Shown: positions 32,469 through 44,249 of the stretch, in pieces
How the letters are laid out: each line of letters starts with the position of its first letter
Position numbering within the stretch: position 1 is the stretch's first letter
NCBI GenBank assembly: GCA_003439945.1
Contig: QVRM01005217.1
Span: 1 to 64,000 of the forward strand
Length of the DNA: 64,000 bases
Origin: Dermanyssus gallinae
Lineage: Eukaryota > Arthropoda > Arachnida > Mesostigmata > Dermanyssidae
Direction: 5' to 3'
Made by a program: the position numbers and the translations under genes
Notes under the pieces: generated by a model
Told to the model about the DNA's origin: nothing
Databases searched by the model: none
Seen by the model: only the letters and a program-made list of their open reading frames with translations

Positions 32469-33900
32469 CTATGCATTGCAGTTCCAGTAACAAGGTACTA
32501 AATTTATATTCCCATTCAGCAAGGTGATTCTCGAAGACCTCTGTTCTCGGTAAAGTATGAGTTGCTCAGAGCCTCCACAAGGAGTGGTGTTCGAAGCCAA
32601 CAGATAGACAAGTCGGTTGCATTTAGTGCGGTGGACAATTAGCACTCTTTTTAGGAAGCTGGCTTTCGATTGGGTCAAGTACTTCCAGATTTGCTTTCGA
32701 TAGGTGGGGCCAAATGACCTGTATCCCGTGAGTAGCGGTCAGTGCAATCTTTAAATAAAAAAGGCTAAGAGCGACATCCAGTGACAACCGACGAGGCACT
32801 GATATATTCCGAACAGTAGAGTTGCGAACACTTACCTCGATATGTTTAGTAAAATGTAAACCCTGCGTTGAAGAGACTACTCCAAGATATGAAAAATGTT
32901 GAACAAAATCTATTGTTGCTGAGCTCAAGTGTAATGGGCAAGCCCACCTCCGCGACAAAACTTTATTGCTTTAGTTTTTGATACATTTATCACTAGAGCG
33001 TTATGATCAACAAACTTTAGCAGTGAAGTCGATTGCTGCAGCTGGAATCGACTCCAGGAGTAGAGGACAAGGTCATCAGCGTACATAAGTGTACTAACTT
33101 GCGAGTGTCGACGCCGGATTTCGTCCGGAAAATCGCTCAACAATATTGAGAAAATAGCGGGTTAAGATTATCGCTTTGTGCAACTTCTGTAGTCTGATTA
33201 TTTGAAGTGTGTTTATTTACCCTGTCGTCAATGATACAGACCCCTCCTGCAGCTTAGCTTGTAATTAATTTAGTATTATTGCTGCAACACAACATGGGCT
33301 GATTTCTGTAGGATTATTGTCTGTGACGCCTGTCTTTTGATGCTGAATGCTTAAAAATCCACGAATACAGCAAGAAGAACGTTACGTTTAACCCGGAGGG
33401 TCATTTCAATGCTACTAAGAAGAGCAGCGCAAGCCGTCGTCGTCGACCTCCCTTGCCTAAATCCGTGTTGCTGCTCTGGCAAACATTCGGTATTTTCTAA
33501 CAAATCTGCTAGTTGACGCGTTACCAATGCAGATAGGTCGAGATAACGATTTTCTTTGATATGCCACGGTACAACGGTGTCACGGGATCTCTTTTTTTTC
33601 TTTGGTATCACACTTAGGAGGCTGACTTTCCTTTTTCAGGCAAGTTTGGTGTCTTCGTGATTTCCTTGAAAAGAGCAGCGAGGCAAGAAGCTAGAACAAT
33701 TGCTGGTTGCGGATGTTAGTTTCGAACGAGGTGTAGACCCGCAGTTTCTCCTGACGGCGCGTTCATTTTCACATCCACAACCTCCGATGTACCGATAGGG
33801 CGAACCAGCTCCTGTCGAGCTTCGGTTGTCCTTTGGTCCCAAACGGAGACATATATCGGGGTGCAACTGGGAATCGTTGATGAGCTGGCAAACATCTGTT
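32469..33900 (-). mobile_element. LINE reverse transcriptase remnant (EEP-LINE-like)
   Basis: Minus strand, motifs in order with frame changes: SVIPKKKKRSRD, LPEQQHGFRQGRSTTTACAA, VFVDF, then after a gap STLMYADDLVLYS, NALVINVSKTKAIKF and FSYLGVVSS. The YADD box and thumb region are recognisable, but motif B is missing and stops are frequent. Style matches the element whose endonuclease part is at 44250-46580. Confidence 0.8.
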
Positions 33901-34818
33901 ACAAATAACTCTCCAGCCTTTCAGGTGATACTAGACGGGCTGTTGGACGCATGTCAGAGCGCTGCCATTTATGTGGATGAAGCTGGAAAACTCTGAGAAG
34001 CTTATGATATTATTTCATCTTCAAGTTTAGTTTTTTGCAAGACCCATTTAAGAGGCCAACTGGCATTCGTATTCAGGAAGGTCATCTCCGGGTGACTTTT
34101 TGCCAGGAAATATATGTCTGGATCAAACAATGTTTCAGATACCGGCATTCTTCGGCATACTAACTGTTTTTCGAGGTTTATTCAGCTGGGGTTGTATACT
34201 GTGCAGTATAACATTTTGATTTTGTGTTGCATATAGTTCGACATTTAGGGGGTTACGGACAGGGAGAACCGCTGGCGAAAGCTCCAGTAAGCGGGTTGAG
34301 TCAATGGCAGCAATGTTTAGAATATGACTCTACTTTTTACAAACATGGGACATTTTTTAATTGCGAAACCATTCATGTTTTCAAAGGTTTGTCATTGAGT
34401 CTTAAAATTAAGGACATTTAATGTTTTTTTTTGTGCACGCGGTCTTCCTACACAGATCTGTGTCACGTTCAAAGAATTGCATTTTTGAGCTGAGATTGGC
34501 TACATACCCACACGTTGATGCTGAGATTGACAACCTGACAATTAGGCCTACAGTTTTCCTTAACAGAAAAGTTATCTAGCAATGTTCATGTTTTCGGAAA
34601 CAGTATTGTCTACGGGCACTGCAAAGAACACGATCCTGTGTTGGGGTCTTTCTCGTGTGTTCGCTGCACATGTTTTCACTCGTACTAACTTGAGAGTGTT
34701 TTACTCGTAATTAAACGTCAGCCGTTAACTAGCTGGCGAACGTTAACGCCGAGTGGTTATTTGCAAGGCCATACAAACTACGGGTACCTTGGTACGCTTT
34801 ATCTCTTTTTCCGTCGAC

Positions 34819-34852
<34 letters not shown>

Positions 34853-35839
34853 AAAGAAAAACAGAAGAGCCTCATTGCAAATTAAGGGGAAGTGATGTAT
34901 AGGAGTAACTTAACAATCCATTCAGTAGGATGCAGTAGTGATGGCACACAGTTTCAATGCATTTATTTGACCATGCTCCACGTAAACATGCTGCTGAGTA
35001 GTTTCGCTTTTGAAGAGAATGGTCAGTTTGCTGGAGTTCTCAGAAATAATGGAAAATTTTGGTACAGAGTCGCTCTCAGCCCAATCTCTGATGTTAGTCA
35101 AACAGCGGTCTAGTGCACCTCTGGGAGAAGGATTGCTCGGCAACGAGAAATTAGCGGTGTCGTACAGTGTCGTCATATACTAGTGGTCTGTATGGTGGAG
35201 TCTCTGCACTGTAATTTTCTCAAAAATCGTAATCACTCTGGCTGGCGGAACTGATGAAATAAATGTACGTGATCAAGTCGAACATCAAAAAGCTGCAAAT
35301 CGTAATGAAATAATAGAATGACTAGGTTCCTAGCAAGAGACGTAACACAATTAGAAAGAGCAATATACACCGGTAGCCAGTTGCGAAGACACAGATCTAT
35401 AGAAACACTCGAAAAAAATCTCTGAATCTGGAATCTATGGTCGGTTGCGGCTCCATCACACCAGACGCTAAAAAGCTGACTGAGATAGAAAACATCTAAT
35501 TTAGTGGCCAACTTTCCTGATCAGCCAAACCGTGAGCTGGCTGAACGACCGCAAAATCACTGTTGAATAGAGTATGACATCGGGAACAATATTCCCTTAA
35601 ACTGGACAAACATTGAGGTAGAAGCCACAGGATAACAAAAGCTTCAGGTCAGGCTGATAATTATCCTGGACTCACGGGGAACTACCAAAGGCGCCCAAGA
35701 CTTGTATTCAGAGATGTGTGTAATAAGCCATGCGGAGGCCGCGGACTCTTCATACACTACTGACCGATCCCACTAAACTACTGGTACAACGCGAAGATTG
35801 CATTGACATACGGACGCTGCACCTGGGTTAGGGAAAAGC
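33901..35839. other. No gene recognised; (TA)n at 34822-34850
   Basis: Includes a TA tract of about 15 units. A minus-strand frame at 34922-35176 (YDTANFSLPSNPSPRGALDR...) has a LINE-like look (RCLTNIRDW) but is too short to assign. Nothing else recognised. Confidence 0.35.
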
Positions 35840-36450
35840 CACCAAAAGGGGCTTGCTAATGGTTGTACTACTGGACGTATTCAACGGCCTTGAGAGGTAC
35901 TTTACGACATATGACTCAAGATGAGTCTCCGGATTCGACAACTGACAGCCTGGGTTTCTCAAAACACGATTTTAGAACTCCTTTCATGGAATCTGGCATA
36001 TAGTGATGTCTTAAGTTTAGATGACCTCGCAAAAGGTACTGAAATGTTGGCATGCGCAAGTGACTCCACAGTCGTCGTCCGAGCCCACTCATTTCAGTGA
36101 CTGAAACTGAGGACCAATGACGCCCTGGCGAAGGTTACGGGTGCACAACGAGGGCTAGTATAATACTTGCTCTTTTTAATTGAGTACAAAAGTGCCCTAT
36201 TTTTGAACTTACTCCAGATTGCCAGCACCTTAAGCTCGTCAATAATGCCCGCTATCTGGACCCGGACAAAGAACAACGGGGTACATCCGACATACATCTG
36301 GCAGCGGAAAAGGCTACTAGGGTCTCACACAAGAAAGCCCGGCAAATACCAAACAACCACTGCCACGAACGTCAAGAATGCGTCGTATTATATCAGTAGC
36401 GTGTTGTGGTTTTATTCGCAGCTCCAGTGTGGCAGCTAGCCGCACTGTTT
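35840..36450 (+). mobile_element. R1-like LINE reverse transcriptase fragment
   Basis: Encodes VVLLDVFNGLERYF (motif A-like), then after an internal deletion YSDVLSLDDLAKGTEMLA with SDSTVVVRAHS, where the usual FADD box has decayed to CASD. A degenerate KSALFL segment follows, like the KTEAVL box of R1-type elements. Confidence 0.6.
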
Positions 36451-36689
36451 GCAGGTAGCAACAAGGCAACTTTAAGCAAAGCCGCGAAATACTTAAGATC
36501 CATGAGGCTTCCTACAAAAAAACTGATGCTCCCAGGTCATCCAAGAACTGGGCCGGCTGGCGGTGCCTGGCCACTTTATTAAAAGACAGGACATGCCAGG
36601 TCTTGTCCAGGAAGGTCTTGTCCATGCCAGGTCTTGTCCAGCTAACTGTCGGAGGCACCGGTTGCCGGGCTAAGGAGTGGATCACTCTC

Positions 36690-36800
36690 TATATTCTAGA
36701 AGTGTAATAAACTGGGACACACCGCCAAAGAATGCATAAACAGAAACGCCGCTGCATATGCGGCAAGGAGGGCCACTTTACAAGCGACTGCAAAGGATAA
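36690..36800 (+). pseudogene. Zinc-knuckle (Gag-like) remnant
   Basis: Two knuckle-like pieces in different frames: GHTAKEC near 36715 and CICGKEGHFTSDC near 36755 (C-x2-C-x4-H-x4-C). This is typical of ORF1 of APE-type LINEs, here isolated between R1-like fragments of opposite orientation. Confidence 0.55.
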
Positions 36801-36837
36801 TTCCTCAGTTCGCACGACCGCATGCCCCCTATATCTC

Positions 36838-38020
36838 AGCCTTTTCTTCGGAAGGTTCTGGGAATGTATGATGCACATGCGTCGTTGGCAGCCTGCGTGA
36901 CCAAGGTAGGACTCACATATCCACTAAAACCGGCCTCCTTTTCACCCCCCAGACTTGGTATTACTTTAGCATTACTTTGAAGTCGTGACAGAGGCGTTCT
37001 GCCGTTTTTCTTTACTTAGCTCTATCCCTGGGTATCATCGCCGCATGTTTACCTGCGGTTGGATAAGGGGATTCTGCCATTATGTGAACCGTCCTCTGAA
37101 GGTGCGTCGAGACCATGCGGGCCTCTCTCGGCTCCGTGTCTCGATCACTCCCTGAGAGACTCGCTCAAGCCTCTTTCGCCTGGCCGATTCTTGGATGTCT
37201 TGAGTGTCAAAACGGTGTCTAACAAATTCGTCGCCTCGTTTGGTACCTTCGCCGAAGTCGTCATATGGACGGCTACCTCCCTAATAGTCGCTCTCTCATA
37301 GCAGTCGGTCCTGGTTCCCTCATTTACCTGAGTGCATCACACCACAGAACAGTATGCTCTACGGTGTCCGTCGTTCCAGAGTCACACAATACTGAGGTAT
37401 CGCTGATGAGTTTCTTAATCCCTGATATGTAACTCGGTCCGCTTAGAATCTGAGTCGTCTAGTAGGAAAGTTCCCCGTGTCGGCGGTCGTACCACACCCT
37501 GAGGTCCGGTATTAGACTCTTGGTTCATACCGGTTTTGGCTCCCTGTAGTGACGTCGGGTCTTACCTGCGCCCATTCCTCGCGCCAGGCCGATAATGCGG
37601 CACTCCTAGCCCTGGTGAGATACAGACCTTCATCTAGATACATTTCACTTCTTTCAGGCACATGGCAGCATCTTGGCTAGGACCAGGGGAGCGTCAGTCC
37701 AGATCGTCTGATACGCCCGGTTTAGCCTGATTGCCAGCGTCCGTCCAGCATTCTTATTTTTTGCCGTCCTGAGTGCCATACCCCCCAAACTGAAGCTGCA
37801 CATAGCGCCGTTGAGTCGGCCACCGAATCCAGGAGCCTTCTTGTCTCCTCAGCAACCCCACCGACTTTCTTTTCTCTATTGCTTCCACAATTACTTTTAA
37901 ATTTATTGTGTTGAAGGCATCTTTGACATCCAAGAGGATCAGGAGCACGAATTCCCTCGTTTCGAGTGTCTTTACGGCCTCCTTACCGGCCCGTTGCAAA
38001 ACCTTCTTTGGAGCCTATAT
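36838..38020 (-). mobile_element. R1-like LINE, 3' part with 3' UTR
   Basis: Minus strand from about 38020: LLILLDVKDAFNTINLKVIV (motif A), a large deletion, then the C-terminal region with a D-VEH-like zinc segment, and ORF end near 37010. The 3' UTR matches 24535-24743 and 46740-46889 (GGTTTTAGTGGAT...GATGCACATGCG in complement) and ends in AAGAAAAGG. Frames broken. Confidence 0.75.
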
Positions 38021-38409
38021 ATATAAAGTTTATTTCGAAATAACATGGCATTTCAAGATAGTACATAATTACAATACAACTCATTCTTATATACAATTTT
38101 AACACTTCAGCGACCGTCCCACCGGGCAAAAAAGTGCAAAGACCGCCGGTGCTTTTGGTAACTCGCTGCGTGGTGTTTAGCGCATATCTGCGAGCAGAAC
38201 CGGCAACGACAATGATCGCTAATTTGTTAAAATTTTTGGGGCGAGCATACCAAGTGATGATAGCCATGCACAATGTATCTTGTGTTGTACCTGTACACGT
38301 GCCGGCTAGTGCATGCCATTCCATCTCAAAGTTCCCTGGCTCCCAACTGCGCTACCTCTGCCAAGGCCTCGGTCACTTTCCCTGCCACTCCAACAAAAAT
38401 TGCTGAAGT
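38021..38409. other. No gene recognised
   Basis: Nothing identified apart from a short TATATA run. Confidence 0.4.
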
Positions 38410-38650
38410 GGTCCTGTACAAAACAGCGCACTGCTGGGCGCCGCCATCTAGTCGTTCTGTGGAGATCTAGGCTATCCGAGAGTGAAGTTTTAGGGGGGAA
38501 GTGCGTTTAGTGGGTATAGGTCTCAGCGGCGTGACATCCATCCGCTATCGTCGAATCCCACACAGCTCGAGATGAAAAGTAATATTCCCAACTCGTAGCG
38601 GTAGTGCGCCACTGCATTTAACCGTCCTCTATAAAAAAAAAAAGAAAACA
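38410..38650 (+). mobile_element. R1-like LINE 3' UTR fragment with poly(A)
   Basis: Contains ACAAAACAGCGCACTGCTGGGCGCCGCCAT, shared (in part) with 46983-47013, and the 3' UTR word GTGCGTTTAGTGGGTATAGG. It ends in an A-run (about 38632-38648). Probably the 3' end of an R1-group element; only the UTR is left. Confidence 0.5.
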
Positions 38651-38920
38651 TCATAGGCAGCAGCGAAAATGGAAGTGGTGCGAAGCCCTGCACGATGGAG
38701 AAATCACACGGCGCAATGGCTCCAGCTTACAGTAGCCTCTCGAAATGACTAAATATGAATACATATGTGTGCTCAAAGACGATCATACCCGATAAATACT
38801 ATTGTATATTTGTGAGGGTTTACATGGGACAGCTGATATAATACCATAATAATTATTTGTTTCGAGATGTGAACATCGCTGTTTCAGTAGAAATTTTCTA
38901 GCTGGATGAACTGTATTTCA

Positions 38921-39115
38921 AGGACCGAGCAAGATGGCTTAGTGGCAAAGCCTTTGCCTTGCATTCGGGAGGACTAGGTTCCAAACCCAGACCGGCCACT
39001 TTTAAATTGGTTTGCATGGTTTCCAATTTAGACAAGGTAAATGCCGGAGTGGATTCAAATTAGCCATAACATAAAAAAACCGTACACGAGCAATTGCCTT
39101 ACGGAAAAAAATCTA
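38921..39115 (+). mobile_element. SINE family A copy (plus strand)
   Basis: Complete head: GACCGAGCAAGATGGCTTAG with A-box TGGCTTAGTGG, then TTGCCTTGCATTCGGGAGG, a mutated B-box (GGTTCCAAACCC), the body GACAAGGTAAATGCCGGAGT and CCGTACACGAG, and an A-rich 3' end. Confidence 0.88.
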
Positions 39116-39399
39116 TAAGGAGATGAAAGAGTTCCACCAGTTGGTCATCATGTCTGTAGAGGAAATGGGCAGACCAGTAAAAAAACTTTGTGCCTACCTA
39201 GGTAACTGTTTACCCTCTATGCAATATAATATATTAGAAAATATAAAGACTTTGTGACTCTTTCATTCGGAAGTGGTAAGATTATCGTGTTTGTTTTGCT
39301 CAAGATTTTCTGTAGGCTAGTCATTGAAAATATTGAAAATGTAGCACACCATGTCCTACTTCCGGGTTCAAGCAGGGCATAAGGACCCATGGCACAATT

Positions 39400-39990
39400 T
39401 ACGTTCTTCAGTTAAGGTACAGAGGATGGTTCCTTGCCACGAGCCCGTCTGTATGTTGTATTTATTGACTGAATTAAGGTCTTTGATAAAGTTCCGCGCG
39501 ACCTCATGGCGGACTGTTTCAAACAGACTTGCGTGGGTGGTCGCAGCTCCTCTGCAAACTACTTCCAGTGTTTTCAACGATGACACGCTGACGGTGGAGC
39601 GAAGAACCAAGGTGCTTGAGTTAATGCGGCATTTTGGGACTCCTTGGGGGATCCATTGATCATTTACGTCTGTTCTTGCCGACTTTGTTCGCTATGTGCG
39701 TTAAGAGTTTGTGCTGTTGTAATAGTGCATTTTAAAGACATCGTGCTGCTTAATGTGACATTGCTGTGACAGGCTACTAGAGTTTGTCAACTCCCATACT
39801 TGGGCCTTTGGACTCATCATATCGGAACACACGCGGTGCACGTCGAGGACAGTGTGGGCTGGGCATTGGCAGCTCTTTACGGAATTTGGAAATATACGGT
39901 GACTATCTGTCGGTGCGGCAGTGCGCTTGTGTATGGTGAATACCCAAGCTGGCGCATAGTTTTAGTAAATTGTAATAACACCTATTTCAG
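39400..39990 (+). mobile_element. LINE reverse transcriptase fragment
   Basis: In mixed frames encodes VVFID-IKVFDKVPRDLMAD (motif A), a short LGDPLI box, and later LPYLGLWTHHIGTHAVHVED, like the thumb of the same LINE group as 32469-33900. Frames broken. Confidence 0.5.
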
Positions 39991-40582
39991 ATACATTCTG
40001 ATTTGCCTGACAAGTACTGAAAACTATGCAAGGAGCGAGTGCGTTACTTTCTAACTAGGTCGAGACGCCGCTTTATGTATGTATTTGCCACACTGTACGC
40101 CGATGTTGGAAATGCGTCGGCTAATATTGCGTGCGCTTGTGACGGAGCCCCATTTAGCCAGCTTTTGGAGAGTGGCGAAGTCGTGGAAGCAGACGCGGAT
40201 GTAAGCATGCTCAACGTGTTTAAGTTTCCTTGGTTGTGACCCAAGGCGGCATGCGATGACCGGTGTCTCTATACTAAGTACAACGTACACGGGTTTCATC
40301 ATCACCCGAGCTCCCGTAGGGAGTTTCATAATGACTATACTAGTCAATGTATTTTTCGGTTCTGCTCGCACCAATGCGCTGGTTGTCCGCCACTACAACG
40401 AAAATTTCTGAACTCTTGAATTTTATATTATGAACTATTATACATACACCACTTTATGTGACACAACAGTAGGGTTTTTGTGTTATGTTATGCATAAGAC
40501 AAAATCAGTTGTGAACATAATGTGATTAGTGATATGCAACGTGATTTAATGTTTTAATACGTTTTTTTTTTGGAAATTGCAG
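39991..40582. other. Upstream of CD36-family exon A; nothing recognised
   Basis: Probably intron or 5' flank of the CD36-family gene. The poly(T)-rich stretch at 40561-40571 belongs to the exon A acceptor. Confidence 0.4.
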
Positions 40583-40823
40583 TTGGAGTTGTCGTTCTAC
40601 TACCTCTAGCCGTCGGTTTGTTATATTGGACTATGTATGATATACAACGAGGACGTCCAGGACCTCTCGTGAACAATTCTGCACTAGACAGAATATTCTT
40701 CAATTTTCCGATAAATTCGTACCGATCAATCTACATTTTTAATCTCACTAATTATGAGGATTTTGTAATCAAAACAAGTGTGCAACGTGCCGCCGTGACT
40801 GAACTCGGTCCTTATGTGTTCAG
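40583..40823 (+). CDS. CD36/SCARB-family receptor, exon A (first transmembrane segment)
   Basis: Acceptor TTTTTTTTTGGAAATTGCAG ends at 40582; donor GTCAGT starts at 40824. Phase 1 in, phase 2 out. The exon encodes an N-terminal transmembrane helix (GVVVLLPLAVGLLYW), then the start of the ectodomain with FFNFPINSYRSIYIFNLTNY and ELGPYVFR, which matches the family GPY-(Y/F)R motif. Family: two-pass receptors for lipoproteins, lipids, pheromone or carotenoid cargo, with a large extracellular loop. An N-linked glycosylation sequon (NLT) is present. The initiator exon is not located. Confidence 0.88.
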
Positions 40824-40861
40824 GTCAGTTCTCTATCAGAATACGCTCGTAAAATTGTATA

Positions 40862-41081
40862 GCGCCGGTGGCTTAAGCGACTAACGCACCGTTCAAAACG
40901 GTGGGGACTGTCATGGCAGCCTTGATTAACAAATCGCAAGTTCAAGGCCCGGTCTTGCTGATTGTATTTGTCCAATGTGGTTATCGTTGCGCGGCTGGCC
41001 CACACCTCTGCTAGAGCAAGTCTATGTATATAAAATCCAGTAATGAGAACGCGATGATGATACATGATCATAATGATGTTA
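40862..41081 (+). mobile_element. SINE family C with tRNA-Leu-like head
   Basis: Head has A-box-like TGGCTTAAGCG, an anticodon arm CACCG-TTCAAAA-CGGTG (perfect 5-bp stem, 7-nt loop, anticodon position CAA), a long variable region and a B-box-like AAGTTCAAGGCCC. It is followed by an unrelated ~100-nt body and a GATGAT/ATAATGATG tail. The stem and the long variable arm fit tRNA-Leu. The unrelated 3' body argues against a working tRNA gene. It starts about 40 bp after the exon A donor. Confidence 0.7.
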
Positions 41082-41685
41082 ACCGTTGCCACATTAGCAA
41101 CGTAATTAGGATTTGATACAGTCTCGTATAAAATGTGTGTGAACAAACTTTTACGGCTTAGAAATTGTTAGCACAACAATTTATAATCCGGTGCTGTCTG
41201 TTCAATTTAACTGCAGTTTTCCAGACTACGACTTGACTCGCACAGAGCGGAGTTCTTGCTAATGTCTATTTCGACGTTTCCGGGCATAGTACTAACTGTG
41301 TTCCCATATAATAAGAATTGCACCGCAGAAAATATAACAAATAGTATGTATCATAGCGCAACCTCATCGCAGCCCTTTATTATGATCTCCGGTCTCTACA
41401 GTTGGCATTAAGAAATGTACGAACAATGTTGCAGCCTTCTCATCAATATTTGCTTATTGGTACCTGTTGTGGATGTTTAAATGTCAATTAGTCCGAATGC
41501 TTGTTAAAGCAGTCTGGTAAGAAAGTAGAGACTTAGAATCACGCTAGGTCAAGACCATATCTAGCTTGTGAAAGGGAGACCGGTCGGCCTAAGAAAAAAA
41601 CAATAACATCCGATATTTGAACAAGCTGCAAAAGCGTGCTACGCATGTGAGTCCACTCCAAAACTGTTTTCGTCAAATAATTGCA

Positions 41686-41721
<36 letters not shown>

Positions 41722-42346
41722 CTACACAGTGCAAATGCCACTTGTTTATTTAAAAGCACTAAGAGCGGCAGCATAAACGGATATGTTGAGATATTTAGGG
41801 TGTCGTTGTGGCAGCGGTATGGCTTAGTATCTATTCTTAATAAGAATCGCTCAAAATAAAGTTGATCAAAAGTGGAGATTGAAGCCGACGACACTCGTAT
41901 AGATGACAAACAAGTCTAGAGCGCCAGTCCCCTAAAGCACGCGTCACATCTTATTGTTTTCTTCTGGTCCACCCTGAATAGAGCCAAAGGTAATAAAGGT
42001 GGTGCGAGGGTGCTCAAGCTTTGATCACAAGGTTTCAGTCGTATTGATAAAATTATATTTTTGAGACATTGTTTTGGCCGTGAATCTCATACGTTTTATC
42101 GATCGTCCCATTGTGGTTGATCAAAAATGTGCCGTCAGGGCGTCAATTCCGTCTGAGCTCATAAAGACGACGTTTGGATGCTCGCAGAGTAATGCCGACA
42201 ATTATAAAGCTGTCGTGCCGTAGATGTAGAATCACTATTACTATGGACTCAGTGTTAATATGTTATTTAATTCTCAGTTCTAATTTTTACCGTTGTTTTT
42301 GGTTTTTGGATTTTAAGAGGTTTCCATTTACGTTTACTTTCTCCAG
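41082..42346. other. CD36-family intron; (TA)n at 41687-41719
   Basis: Intron between exons A and B. Apart from the TA tract nothing is recognised. Confidence 0.6.
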
Positions 42347-42577
42347 GATCATATACGACAAGAGTAAAGGGTCTTATCAGAACGATACCCTTGATTATTA
42401 CGACATGCGGACGCTTCTTTTCGAGCCCAGTATGTCAAACGGCAGCCTGAATGATAAAATTACAACCTCAGATTTTAACGGCATGTACTACTATCGCCCG
42501 GACGGCACAGCCCGAACGGGAGTCACTAAGAAAAGTCTCTTTTTGAAACTTACTGTCAATGAGTATTTCTTCACCGG
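42347..42577 (+). CDS. CD36/SCARB-family receptor, exon B
   Basis: Acceptor TTTCTCCAG; donor GTAAGT. 231 nt, phase 2 in and out. Joining to exon A completes an Arg codon (GPYVFR|IIYDKSKGS). The key block LLFEPSMSNGSLNDKITTSD matches the family F-P--S-G---D segment after the first strands. It ends LKLTVNEYFFTG, equivalent to the L(R)E-L-WGY motif. Sequons NDT and NGS are present. Confidence 0.88.
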
Positions 42578-43539
42578 GTAAGTCGCTTTTATATCATATT
42601 TTATTATGACTGTCAGTCATATGCAAATGCCAAGAAAGATCTCTTTAATGTGTCTACTGCAGTAGAAAGAAATCAGTGTAGGCAGGCACCCGCTCCGGAT
42701 CTGCATGGAGCAAGCAAGTTAATGTTTTGCAGTTGTCCGCTACCACAGATATTACTGCCTGCAAATATATCTCATATGCCTTTGTAGACTATTGTTCCGA
42801 AAAGGGTAGTTTAATTGGTAATAGGCTTAGGCATCATCAGGAAGCGAGAGGAGGAGACAAAGTAGACTTGTGCCTCGATGATACGACGGCCAGCCCGGCG
42901 ATGACCACAACGTCCGGGACTCAATTTTATATATGGGCACCGGGTCATAACGCTTGCTGCTCGGTATTAGCTCCAAGTTTAGATGTTGTCAAAAACATCT
43001 GTCGAAAGGTCGTTGATCTGAGGTAAGACAGCTTGTCCGTCAGATTGGTTTGCCCCAGGAGATTATTTTTGAGGCAGACAGAGATAAGCTGAGCAGAAAA
43101 ATACCCCTGTGATCCTCGTAAAGGATGAACGCTCAGACAAAGCCTACATCTTCTCAGTATGGAATTACTGTGCATCTGTGACTCCTTCCTGCCACAATGA
43201 AGAACCTTGAAGTTTAATCTCGATTTTAGCTACAACACGACAACCGGGGACAGCTCCGTAGATGATGTCGTCTGAAAGAGAGGATGACCTCGACGCTTTT
43301 AATTTGCGTGGCTTCAGTTATAACAAGCTTACTTTGTGAACACCCAGAACGCGTTGTATATATTTGATCATCATCATCTCCTGAGAGAAGGCGGCATAGA
43401 ATCAAGTATTATTTCTCGCTGCGGCTCCGTGCTTCAAATAGTGCGCAATCTTTTACCAGCTGCCAGGTTGATTTTTGATCACGGATTTGAGCTTCTCAAC
43501 GTTTCTGACGGCTTATCTCTACCTAAAAAAAGGCTCTGA
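42578..43539. other. CD36-family intron, nothing recognised
   Basis: A plus-strand frame at 42727-43026 has no CD36-family similarity and no matching splice phase. Otherwise unassigned intron. Confidence 0.45.
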
Positions 43540-44060
43540 TCTTGTTCGCTGGTTTGCTTCCAATGCTCGCAAAAGGAATGGGGATTCACATGGCTTCGCA
43601 AATTGCCATTTCTGCCTACCCCAAACGCAGGTATCAGTCTGATTCGCACATGTGTGTGCAAGATGTGACCTACCGTTGTTTTCTGCGGAGGAGCATGCTT
43701 TCGCTTACAAGAAGGGCGCCGGTAGGTTCTCAAGGCACTCGGCGCTGAGCAACGTAATACACTGGGCAATTCAGTCACCCCACATACCTGCAGTCAAAGA
43801 GCCGGTCCGTCTGTCAGCTAATTGCGTCCGAATAGCCTGACTCTAGTTCCAGTGTAATCCAGAGTGAAAGCCGCTGCCTCGTGTATGACGTCACCCTATC
43901 TTGCACGTTGGCCGCTTCGTACGCTTGCCATGTCAATTGGAAGGTCGGAGCAGCCGCTCGCCGTGATGGAGACCGCAAGTTGGCAAAGTATCGTGAACTG
44001 GAGTAAAACTTTCTCGCTCAACTAATCGACTTCGAGACGTTAGGCCAAATGGGAAAATGA
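43540..44060 (+). mobile_element. RLE-LINE fragment: finger and endonuclease
   Basis: Encodes HVCARCDLPLFSAEEHAF (Cys-x2-Cys finger half) then GRFSRHSALSNVIHWAIQS and KEPVRLSA, the segment that follows the CCHC finger in the other copies. Then, frame-broken, YDVTLSCTLAASYACH, KLAKYRELE and DFETLGQMG of the endonuclease core. Decayed, in a CD36-family intron, sense orientation. Confidence 0.75.
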
Positions 44061-44249
44061 CAATGACGCGGAAACGGTGCGTTGATAATTGGTACCTACG
44101 GGCAAGGGACTCCCCCTTGTGCCGTGGCCGTATTAGGCCGGCGCCAAAAATCTATGTACTAAAGGACCTAAATAAATTATATTTATTATTACGTATTGAC
44201 TCCGCTGCAAGGTATCATCGCTTCTTACGTTTGCTTCAAGGCGGTCTTC

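Noticed and set aside
40862..41081. Functional tRNA gene (also considered for SINE A and B heads)
   Set aside because: The tRNA-like parts are followed by repeated non-tRNA bodies, acceptor stems do not close, and SINE A and B occur in several copies, one with a TSD.
42727..43026. Additional CD36-family exon
   Set aside because: No similarity to the family, and exons B and C already join in matching phase.
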